Assembly (NCBI GenBank): GCA_002311865.1
Contig: DBZV01000056.1
Location: 1-14,536 of the forward strand
Origin: Dehalococcoidia bacterium UBA1151
GTDB lineage: Bacteria; Chloroflexota; Dehalococcoidia; Lucifugimonadales; Lucifugimonadaceae
DNA: 14,536 nt
Direction of reading: 5' to 3'
The position numbers and the translations under genes were made by a program. Every line of letters starts with the position of its first letter. The first letter of the stretch is position 1. Below the pieces are notes generated by a model. It did not search any database and had not been told where the DNA came from. It saw only the letters and a program-made list of their open reading frames with translations. Positions 1 through 6,286 of the stretch are shown here, piece after piece.

Positions 1-178
1 CCGGGCTCATCCGTGTGCGATCTGACTCACCGTGTGTAATCAAGGACTGGCGAATCGATTCCGCTGAGCCGCTGAAGCCGTAGAGGGTGACCTGGGCGAA
101 CGCGGTTGCACCGGAAATGATGATTCCGAATGCCACGATGCCAATGATCAGAGCAGCCAAATACCGGACGTCCTGCAA
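1..178 (-). CDS. Partial unidentified protein with N-terminal membrane or signal segment (5' end only)
   Basis: The frame read leftward from a TTG at 178-176 stays open to the window edge (59 codons). It starts MQDVRYLAALIIG, followed by a strongly hydrophobic stretch (about residues 7-28) ending in Ala-Phe-Ala-Gln, which resembles a signal peptidase I site, and then a polar segment. An in-frame TGA lies 12 codons upstream, and a purine-rich GGGGGAG sits about 8 nt before the TTG, so TTG is the only sensible start. A competing longer open frame from 209 gives a Cys/His/Arg/Trp-rich translation with no membrane segment and is judged a shadow. It follows the exporter cluster on the same strand after a 156-nt gap. 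I do not recognise the family. Export or membrane anchoring is inferred from hydrophobicity alone. Confidence 0.5.
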   Translation of the reverse strand, partial: MQDVRYLAALIIGIVAFGIIISGATAFAQVTLYGFSGSAESIRQSLITHGESDRTRMSP

Positions 179-296
179 CGCCCCAGCTCCCCCGAGCCAA
201 TTGGGTCACCCTAATTTAACTTGATTCGAGCGTCAGTGGCCTATGGCGTATATGCCGCGCGGAAGGTCGGTATACACCAACGCCAATGCCGTCACC

Positions 297-311
297 CGTC
301 CCGCAGGGACG
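297..311 (-). terminator. Small GC hairpin downstream of the exporter cluster
   Basis: CGTCCC-GCA-GGGACG is a perfect 6-bp inverted repeat with a 3-nt loop, 24 nt beyond the stop codon of the last exporter gene. No T-run follows on the minus strand, so it is at best a weak or Rho-assisted end of transcription, or only an RNA-stabilising hairpin. The rest of 179-334 shows nothing coding. Confidence 0.2.
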
Positions 312-334
312 TAAGAACGAGGCGGGTCGGAGGC

Positions 335-2236
335 CTATGTGCTGGTGGCTGGCGTCTCAAGAACATCGTCAGCGTTGTCGGCGATATCGTCGAACGAGGA
401 GTAGTTCGTGGTCCAGAGGCTGGCGTAGAGCCCGTTGATCTCTATCAGCTCATCGTGGGTGCCCTCTTCAACGATCTCGCCGACCTGGACGACGATGATC
501 TTGTCGGCATTCCTGATGGTTGAGAGGCGGTGGGCGATGACGAGCGCAGTGCGGCCTGTGAGCAGCTTCTGCAGGGCTTCCTGGATGACCTTTTCCGTGT
601 AGCTATCGATGTTCGCCGTAGCCTCATCGAGAATTAAGATCTTCGTGTTCGCTACCAGCGCGCGGGCGAAGCTGATGAGCTGCCTCTGCCCAACGGATAG
701 GTTGGAGCCACGCTGCTCAAGAATGGTGTCGTAGCCGTCGTCAAGCAGCATGACGAACTCGTGTGCGCCAATCGTTTTGCAGGCGTTTACCACGTCCTCA
801 CGAGTGGCATATCGGGTGTTGTAACGAACGTTCTCCATGACGGTTTGAGAGAAGAGGAACGGCTCCTGGAGCACCATTCCCATGGCCTTCCCAATGGAAT
901 CTTGCTTGATGTCTCGGACGTCGATTCCGTCGAGAAGTATCTGGCCCTCTTGAACATCGTAGAAACGGTGCGCCAACGCCATCAGGCTGGTCTTACCGGA
1001 GCCGGTGGGTCCAACAATCGCGACGGTCTGTCCGGGACTGGCCGTGAAGTTGATATTTCGCAGGATAGGCCGTTCAGGGTCGTAGCCAAACGTGACGTTC
1101 TTGAACTCCACCTCTCCTTGCGGGTCATCAAGCGGCTTAGCGTCTTCTTTTTCTTTGACGTCGATAGGGATATCGAGCAGCTCGAAGATGCGGTGGCCTG
1201 AGGCGACCGCTCGCTGGAGGATGGCGTAGTGCATTGTGAGCGTTCGAATTGGTTCGAAGAATCGCTGTACGTACAGCAGGAACGCGATCATGGTGCCAAC
1301 GCCCATCTCACCATCCAGAACTCGCATCCCGCCGATGATGATCACCAGTGCCAGCGCCGTTCCGGTGAGCAGCTCCACGGTAGGCATGAGCACGCCACCA
1401 AGCCGCGCCGCTTTGTTGGCGGAAGAGAAGAACGTGCTGATCTTGCCGCTCATGATCTCTTCGTTCGCCTTCTGGCGGTTCGACGCCTGGATGACCCGAA
1501 TTCCGCTGACGTTCTGATCCAGGTAGACGCCAACAACCGAGGAGTTGCGGCGCATGCGCAGGAACGCCTTCCTGGCCAGCGGCTGCCAGATGACCCTGAT
1601 CAGGAAGAGAAGTGGCATGACTGAGAGGGCAATAAGCGCCATCCGCCAGTCAAGAATCAGCAACACAACAACGATGCCCACGATGGTGAGGAGGTCCGCG
1701 ATTACTTCAAGTGAAGACTCAAGCATCTCCTGGAGCGCGCCGACATCGCCAAACATGCGGGCCATGAGACTGCCAACGGGCGTCTTGTCTGAGAAGGACA
1801 TACCCAGCCGCTGAATCTGCAGGAACATGTCAGCCCGGATGTCATAAAGCACTTCCAGGGCAACCCGCGTCATGAGTATTCGCTGAAGGTAGTTTGAAAC
1901 CCACTGGACCAACGCCGTGACGATTAGAGCGATACCCACGATGGCCAGCAACGATGAGTTCTTTTCCGCAATGGCGGTGTCGATGCCGATTTTGATGATC
2001 AGTGGGACCGCAAGGTTGGCCAGCGTGAAGCCAAGCACGGCAAGTGTGGCAACGAACATTGCCTTTTTGTATGGGCCCGCATAGTAGAAGAAGCGCTGGA
2101 AAACGGTTGAGTCCAACTCAGCAAACATCTCGGTATCAGACTCGTGAAGTTGAGCGTGCTCCTCTTCAGCGCGTGCCGGACGCTCGCGCGGCTTCTTTGA
2201 CTTGCCAGGAGTTAGTTTTCCAAAGAAGGATGCCAC
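335..2236 (-). CDS. Heterodimeric ABC exporter, consensus-site subunit (pair A, second gene)
   Basis: This 633-aa half-transporter has six membrane segments (about 58-80, 97-118, 178-196, 198-216, 285-303, 312-326), a typical first intracellular loop around 128-166, and a C-terminal ATPase domain. Walker A GPTGSGKTS is at 409-417, the Q-loop Gln at 457, signature LSVGQ at 513-517, Walker B ILILDE at 533-538 with catalytic Glu538, and the H-loop His at 569. The signature has Val in place of the usual second-position Gly, while the hydrolytic residues are intact. This is the complement of the preceding gene, so the two should form one heterodimer in the inner membrane. The start is GTG at 2236, overlapping the upstream TAG by one base (TAGTG), with GGAG 11 nt before it. 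An acidic N-terminus (24-41) and a C-terminal tail (about 608-633) are shared with the gene at 4358-6271. The substrate cannot be told; multidrug or lipid export is usual for the family. Confidence 0.95.
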   Translation of the reverse strand: MASFFGKLTPGKSKKPRERPARAEEEHAQLHESDTEMFAELDSTVFQRFFYYAGPYKKAMFVATLAVLGFTLANLAVPLIIKIGIDTAIAEKNSSLLAIVGIALIVTALVQWVSNYLQRILMTRVALEVLYDIRADMFLQIQRLGMSFSDKTPVGSLMARMFGDVGALQEMLESSLEVIADLLTIVGIVVVLLILDWRMALIALSVMPLLFLIRVIWQPLARKAFLRMRRNSSVVGVYLDQNVSGIRVIQASNRQKANEEIMSGKISTFFSSANKAARLGGVLMPTVELLTGTALALVIIIGGMRVLDGEMGVGTMIAFLLYVQRFFEPIRTLTMHYAILQRAVASGHRIFELLDIPIDVKEKEDAKPLDDPQGEVEFKNVTFGYDPERPILRNINFTASPGQTVAIVGPTGSGKTSLMALAHRFYDVQEGQILLDGIDVRDIKQDSIGKAMGMVLQEPFLFSQTVMENVRYNTRYATREDVVNACKTIGAHEFVMLLDDGYDTILEQRGSNLSVGQRQLISFARALVANTKILILDEATANIDSYTEKVIQEALQKLLTGRTALVIAHRLSTIRNADKIIVVQVGEIVEEGTHDELIEINGLYASLWTTNYSSFDDIADNADDVLETPATST

Positions 2237-2251
2237 TATTCTTCGATCTCC
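2234..2251 (-). promoter_or_regulatory. Coupled stop/start junction TAGTG with upstream GGAG
   Basis: The TAG of the first pair A gene (2238-2236) and the GTG of the second (2236-2234) share one G. GGAG at 2251-2248 lies 11 nt before the GTG. The same arrangement recurs at 6269-6286 in pair B. It predicts translational coupling and near-equimolar synthesis of the two heterodimer subunits, which is inference from spacing. Confidence 0.6.
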
Positions 2252-3972
2252 GTGGCCTGCTTCTGCTGCAAGGCCCAGAGCTCTGAGTAGCGGCCATTGA
2301 GCGCCAACAACTCGTCATGAGTGCCGCGCTCTACGATGCGGCCGGCGTCCAGGACAAGGATCTCTTGAGCGTGCATTAGTGAGCTGAGCCTGTGGGCGAT
2401 GATTATGGTGGTGCGGCCTTCGGAGACCCGGGCCAGCTCTATGCGGATGCGGGCGTCGGTTCCGGCGTCGACGCTGGATGTGGAGTCATCGAATATGAGA
2501 ACAGGCGGTCCGGTAAGGATCGTCCGCGCGATTGCGACGCGTTGGCGCTGACCACCTGAGAGGCCGGTCCCGCGCTCACCAATGGAGGAGTCGTACTTCT
2601 CAGGAAGTTGATCGATGAAATCGTGGACCTGAGCGATTCGGGCCGCCTCGATCACTTTCTCGTCTGAGGCTTCCATATCGCCGTAGCGAATATTGTCCTT
2701 GATGGTGCCGTCAAACAGGAACGGATCTTGCTGGATGAGGCCAACCGCAGCTCTCACCGATCTGGTTGTGGCATCTTTCAGGTCAACGCCATCAATGGTG
2801 ACGTGGCCGGAGTCGGCGTCGTAGAAGCGAGGGAGTAGATGGGCTATCGATGATTTGCCGCTGCCGGGTGCGCCAACGATGCCGATGGTGTGGTCCGGGC
2901 GTGCCTCGAAGCTGATGTGTTCCAGGGCGCTAACTCCGTGGTAGCTGAACGATACATCTTCGAATCGCACAACGCTGTCCGTGATATTCAGCGGTTTGGA
3001 GTCAGGTCCGTCAGCAATCGCGGGATCAATATCCAGCACTTCGTACAGACGGCCACCTGCGCCTGCAGCACGGGCCACGGAATTTACCAGCATTGGAATC
3101 ATCCGGACGGGGAACTGGAGTATCGCCAGGTAGGCGAAGAACTGCGCCAGTTCGCCTACAGTGAGCTCGTCGCGGATGACCTTCTCGCCGCCAAACCAGA
3201 GCACAATTCCCCACGCAACAAGGAAGGCGAACGACATGGCAGTGCCGCCGCTTGCCTGGATCTTGGCGGCATCCATGCGGAGTTCAATAACTTCCCGCGC
3301 CCCTACGTCAAACTTCTCTTCTTCATACCGCTGTGCAGAGAAGGCACGCACAACTCTCACGCCGGATAGGTTCTCTTCCATGGTGGTTGAGAGATCGCCG
3401 AGGGCATCCTGAATTTTCTTCCAGAGGATCCTGAGGCGAAGACGCATCATGGCGCTTCGTAGCACCAGGAAAGGGACAAAACTCAAGCTGACAAGTGCAA
3501 GCTGCCAATCGAGAAACGACATCAATATTGCGGCGGCTACGATCATGATGATCACGCGGAAAACCTGGACCATGCCACTCTGCACGAACGCGCGCACACC
3601 CTCAACGTCCGATAGCCCGCGCGACATTAGTTGGCCGGTGTGAACACCATCGTGGAAGCTGAAGCTGAGTGACTGGAGTTTCTCAAAGTAGACCATCCGC
3701 ATCCGTGAGGCCACCCGCTGACCCAGCGTTTCGCCAAGGTACATCTGCAAAAAGCCAAACGTGCCGCGCAGCGTGGAAACGAAAATGATCAGCAGGGCGA
3801 TTCCAATGAGATCACGCTGGATTTCTGAACGGACTACTCCCTCCTCCTGAAATGCCAGGAGAGCCGTATCAACGCCATCGCCAAGGAGGCGCGGGATGAG
3901 GAGGAAGAGAATTGAGGATACGATTGCGGCGGCCACTGCGGCCCCGAAGTGCCACTTGTACCCAATCGTCAT
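2236..3972 (-). CDS. Heterodimeric ABC exporter, degenerate-site subunit (pair A, first gene)
   Basis: The frame from ATG at 3972 gives 578 aa: six membrane segments (about 8-28, 53-73, 135-152, 156-174, 246-262, 272-292) and an ATPase domain. Walker A GAPGSGKSS is at 367-375, the Q-loop Gln at 415, signature LSGGQ at 471-475, Walker B VLIFDD at 491-496 and the H-loop His at 527. Asp496 replaces the catalytic Glu, marking this as the degenerate-site partner. It is collinear without gaps with the gene at 6271-8127 at an offset of 40 residues; about 70% of residues match over a 60-residue stretch counted by hand (91-150). The ATG at 3972 is probably not the real start. It has no ribosome binding site, is preceded immediately by a 7-bp hairpin, and the homology continues about 40 codons upstream (see 3973-4095). 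The true protein is likely about 619 aa. Confidence 0.92.
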   Translation of the reverse strand: MTIGYKWHFGAAVAAAIVSSILFLLIPRLLGDGVDTALLAFQEEGVVRSEIQRDLIGIALLIIFVSTLRGTFGFLQMYLGETLGQRVASRMRMVYFEKLQSLSFSFHDGVHTGQLMSRGLSDVEGVRAFVQSGMVQVFRVIIMIVAAAILMSFLDWQLALVSLSFVPFLVLRSAMMRLRLRILWKKIQDALGDLSTTMEENLSGVRVVRAFSAQRYEEEKFDVGAREVIELRMDAAKIQASGGTAMSFAFLVAWGIVLWFGGEKVIRDELTVGELAQFFAYLAILQFPVRMIPMLVNSVARAAGAGGRLYEVLDIDPAIADGPDSKPLNITDSVVRFEDVSFSYHGVSALEHISFEARPDHTIGIVGAPGSGKSSIAHLLPRFYDADSGHVTIDGVDLKDATTRSVRAAVGLIQQDPFLFDGTIKDNIRYGDMEASDEKVIEAARIAQVHDFIDQLPEKYDSSIGERGTGLSGGQRQRVAIARTILTGPPVLIFDDSTSSVDAGTDARIRIELARVSEGRTTIIIAHRLSSLMHAQEILVLDAGRIVERGTHDELLALNGRYSELWALQQKQATEIEE

Positions 3973-3989
3973 TTTGGCGATACGCCAAA
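3973..3989 (-). repeat. Perfect 7-bp inverted repeat directly upstream of the ATG at 3972
   Basis: TTTGGCG-ATA-CGCCAAA. In the minus-strand mRNA this hairpin would abut the ATG at 3972 and leaves no room for a Shine-Dalgarno sequence, arguing against initiation there. It lies within the conserved coding extension (codons for AVWRIAK), so it may be incidental. Confidence 0.4.
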
Positions 3990-4095
3990 CGGCGCCGGCC
4001 CCCGTAAGATCGGAGTTAGTGATGCGGATCCGCTTGCTTCGACGTTCGCGGGCGGCCCTGGAGGCCGCGTCCTGTCCTGATGCTGATACTGTCGT
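3973..4095 (-). other. Probable N-terminal coding extension of the gene at 2236-3972, without a standard start codon
   Basis: Upstream of the ATG at 3972 the frame stays open to a TGA at 4122-4120. It encodes RITNSDLTGAGAVWRIAK, against RITGSDLTGASAVWRIVR at residues 23-40 of the paralogue: 14 of 18 identical with no gap. Before that comes an Arg-rich segment, also shared. No ATG, GTG or TTG occurs anywhere in these 49 codons. A GAGG at about 4106-4103 sits 7 nt before an ACG at 4095-4093, which is one codon upstream of where the paralogue's start aligns. Possible explanations are a rare non-AUG start, a base error or mutation in the start codon, or a genuinely shortened protein. The coding nature is well supported; the exact start is not. 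Confidence 0.6.
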
Positions 4096-4184
4096 GACTA
4101 TTCCTCGTCTGCATCTAGATCAGGCTATCGCGTCTCGTCAATCCGGGCGGGGCGCTGGTAGCACTACATACGACACAATTTTTC

Positions 4185-4190
4185 AGTATA
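4185..4190 (-). promoter_or_regulatory. Candidate -10 box (TATACT) for exporter pair A
   Basis: GGCGTATACTG on the minus strand matches the AGCGTATACTC found upstream of pair B at 8209-8214 (core GCGTATACT). Both lie about 80-95 nt before the likely translation starts. No good -35 hexamer is seen at 16-18 nt. A second TATACT at 4210-4215 is an alternative. Confidence 0.3.
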
Positions 4191-4287
4191 CGCCTGTGTT
4201 TCTACATTGAGTATAGGAACCGCGTTTGGGTCAAGCCATCGGGATTTTGGGCAGGTTTTCGTCAATATAGTCCCTGGCCAACCGTCC

Positions 4288-4313
4288 AAAAAGTGACAGG
4301 AATCATTGCCTGT
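4288..4313 (-). terminator. Weak terminator-like hairpin after pair B
   Basis: On the minus strand ACAGG-(8 nt)-CCTGT is followed by CAC and then TTTTT, 45 nt past the TAA of the gene at 4358-6271. A 5-bp stem is short for an intrinsic terminator, so partial termination at most. Confidence 0.3.
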
Positions 4314-4357
4314 GTTGGGCCCGTGTTGGGTCGAAACGGATCTCTGGTAGCGTGGAT

Positions 4358-6271
4358 TTACGTGCTGGTGGCGGGCGCGCTGATTATTTCGTCTGCGTTG
4401 TCGGCAATATCGTCGAACGACGAGTAGTTGGTGGTCCAGAGGCGGGCGTACAGGCCGTTACTTCCCAGGAGTTCATTGTGTGTGCCCTGTTCAACCAGTT
4501 CGCCATTTTCGATGACAACAATCCGGTGTGCGTTGCGAATGGTTGAGAGCCGGTGGGCGATCACGAGCGCGGTGCGGCCGGCCAGGAGCTTCAGGAGCGC
4601 TCCCTGAATGATCTTTTCTGTGTAGCTATCGATATTCGCCGTGGCCTCATCCAGCACCAGAATCCTTGGATCAGCGACAAGTGCACGGGCGAAGCTCAGG
4701 AGTTGCCGCTGCCCCACGGAAAGGTTCGTCCCTCGCTGTTCCAGGACAGAATCGTAGCCATCTTCCAGCTGCATTATGAAATCGTGTGCGCCAATTATTT
4801 TGCATGCTTCAACGGCGTCCTCACGGGTGGCGTGCTGGGTGTTATAGCGGATGTTTTCCATGACAGATTGGGAGAACAGGAAGGGCTCTTGAAGCACCAT
4901 CCCCATGACGCTGCCAATTGACTCTTGCATCACGTCTCTCACATCATGGCCGCCCAGCAATACCGCTCCACCCTGAACATCATAGAAACGGTGAGCCAGC
5001 GAGGTGAGACTGGTCTTGCCAGAGCCCGTTGGTCCAACTATGGCAACGGTCTCACCCGGATTTGCCTTGAAGCTAACGTTTCGGAGGATTGGGCGATTAG
5101 GATCGTAGCCAAAGGTCACATCTCGGAACTCCACGGACCCATCGATATCGCCGATAGGCTGCGCATCCTGTTTGTCGGCAATTTCGACGGGGATGTCCAG
5201 GAGTTCAAAAATTCTGTGGCCGGAGGCTACAGCGCGTTGCAACATTGCGTAGTGCATGGTCAGCTGGCGAATCGGCTCAAAGAAGCGTTGGACGTACAGG
5301 AGAAATGCGACCATCACTCCAACGCCCATCTCGCCTGAAAGCACGCGCCCTCCGCCAACAATAATCACAACCGCCAGGGCAACTCCCGTCATCACCTCTA
5401 CCGTTGGCATCAGGATTCCGCCCAGGCGTGCTGCCCGGACTGACGACCAGAAGAAGTTATGGACCTTGCCGTCCATCTCACCGTGGTTTACTTCCTCGCG
5501 ATTGAGGGCCTGAATTACACGCACTCCACTTACGTTCTGGTCCAGATAGCCACCAATGATCGAAGCATTCCTGCGCATCACCAAAAACGCTTTTCGAGCG
5601 ATCGGCTGCCAGAGAACGCGGATCAGAATGAGGGCGGGCATCACTGCCATCGTGAGCAACCCAAGTTGCCAGTCTAGGTACAGAAGAACGGCGATGATTC
5701 CGCCAAGTGTCAGAAAGTCCCCGATCACCTCGATAGACGACTCAAGCATCTCTTGAAGCGCGCCAACGTCACCAAACATTCGTGACATCAGCCCGCCCAC
5801 CGGCGTCTTGTCTGAGAAGGACATTCCCAGCCGTTGGAGTTGCAGGAACATGTCTGCCCTGATGTCGTACAGGACCTCCAGCGTGATTCTGCTGATCAGG
5901 ATGTGCTGTAGATAGAGTGTGATCCAGTATCCGAATGCGACCACGGCCATGAGGATGGAGAGGGTAGCGAGCAGCGACTTATCGCCGTCTTTTATGGCGT
6001 TATCAATTCCAAACCCAATGATGAGGGGGATTGAGAGGTTGGCAATCGTAAAGCCGGCCACCGCCAGGAGCGCAACAAGCATCCCCTTCTTGTAAGGCTT
6101 TGTGTAGTAGAAGAACCTCTTGAAAACCGTGCTATCTAGCTCGGCGAACATCTCCTCATCGGACTCATGAAGAGCCTCATGCTCTTCTTCAACCTCAGCG
6201 GGGCGCTTACTCACCTCAGCGCGTGGATCGCGCTCGTGCATTGGCTTCTGAGGACTATCGTTGGAGGGCAC
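4358..6271 (-). CDS. Heterodimeric ABC exporter, consensus-site subunit (pair B, second gene)
   Basis: This 637-aa half-transporter is a close paralogue of the gene at 335-2236. Membrane segments lie at about 62-86, 100-122, 182-198, 202-220, 289-307 and 315-330. The ATPase domain has Walker A GPTGSGKTS at 413-421, Gln461, signature LSVGQ at 517-521, Walker B ILVLDE at 537-542 with catalytic Glu542, and His573. As in its paralogue, the signature is altered (Val for Gly) while the catalytic Glu is kept, so it should pair with the upstream Asp-type subunit. The start is GTG at 6271, sharing one base with the upstream TAG. The N-terminal segment 26-46 (EEEHEALHESDEEMFAELD) is strongly acidic, and the tail after the ATPase domain (NYSSFDDIADNAD, ending PATST) is nearly the same as in pair A. 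Neither is part of the usual ABC fold. Substrate unknown. Confidence 0.95.
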   Translation of the reverse strand: MPSNDSPQKPMHERDPRAEVSKRPAEVEEEHEALHESDEEMFAELDSTVFKRFFYYTKPYKKGMLVALLAVAGFTIANLSIPLIIGFGIDNAIKDGDKSLLATLSILMAVVAFGYWITLYLQHILISRITLEVLYDIRADMFLQLQRLGMSFSDKTPVGGLMSRMFGDVGALQEMLESSIEVIGDFLTLGGIIAVLLYLDWQLGLLTMAVMPALILIRVLWQPIARKAFLVMRRNASIIGGYLDQNVSGVRVIQALNREEVNHGEMDGKVHNFFWSSVRAARLGGILMPTVEVMTGVALAVVIIVGGGRVLSGEMGVGVMVAFLLYVQRFFEPIRQLTMHYAMLQRAVASGHRIFELLDIPVEIADKQDAQPIGDIDGSVEFRDVTFGYDPNRPILRNVSFKANPGETVAIVGPTGSGKTSLTSLAHRFYDVQGGAVLLGGHDVRDVMQESIGSVMGMVLQEPFLFSQSVMENIRYNTQHATREDAVEACKIIGAHDFIMQLEDGYDSVLEQRGTNLSVGQRQLLSFARALVADPRILVLDEATANIDSYTEKIIQGALLKLLAGRTALVIAHRLSTIRNAHRIVVIENGELVEQGTHNELLGSNGLYARLWTTNYSSFDDIADNADEIISAPATST

Positions 6272-6286
6272 TATTCGTCAATCTCC
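6269..6286 (-). promoter_or_regulatory. Coupled stop/start junction TAGTG with upstream GGAG (pair B)
   Basis: The TAG of the first gene (6273-6271) and the GTG of the second (6271-6269) share one base, with GGAG at 6286-6283, 11 nt before the GTG. The 18-nt junction differs from that of pair A at only two bases (GATTGAC against GATCGAA), which shows the junction was inherited with the duplication. Confidence 0.6.

Larger units (their letters stand above)
4096..4357. other. Intergenic region between exporter pairs B and A
   Basis: I see no gene here. It holds a weak terminator-like hairpin next to pair B (4288-4313), two TATACT boxes on the minus strand (4185-4190, 4210-4215), a TTGACC on the minus strand (4234-4229) only 13 nt from the nearer box, and a short direct repeat GTGTTGGG at 4312-4319 and 4323-4330. 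The layout fits a transcription end for pair B and a separate promoter for pair A, though read-through is equally possible. Confidence 0.35.

Noticed and set aside
27..209. 60-codon minus-strand frame starting at 209
   Set aside because: It has a Cys/His/Arg/Trp-rich translation and ends inside the window, while the alternative frame from 178 has a clear hydrophobic segment, a ribosome binding site and runs off the edge.
1229..1624. Plus-strand open frames opposite the exporter genes
   Set aside because: They are antisense shadows of long, motif-bearing coding frames and show no recognisable domain.
4312..4330. Direct repeat GTGTTGGG as a repeat array or binding site
   Set aside because: Only two 8-nt copies 11 nt apart with no further units; chance is a sufficient explanation.
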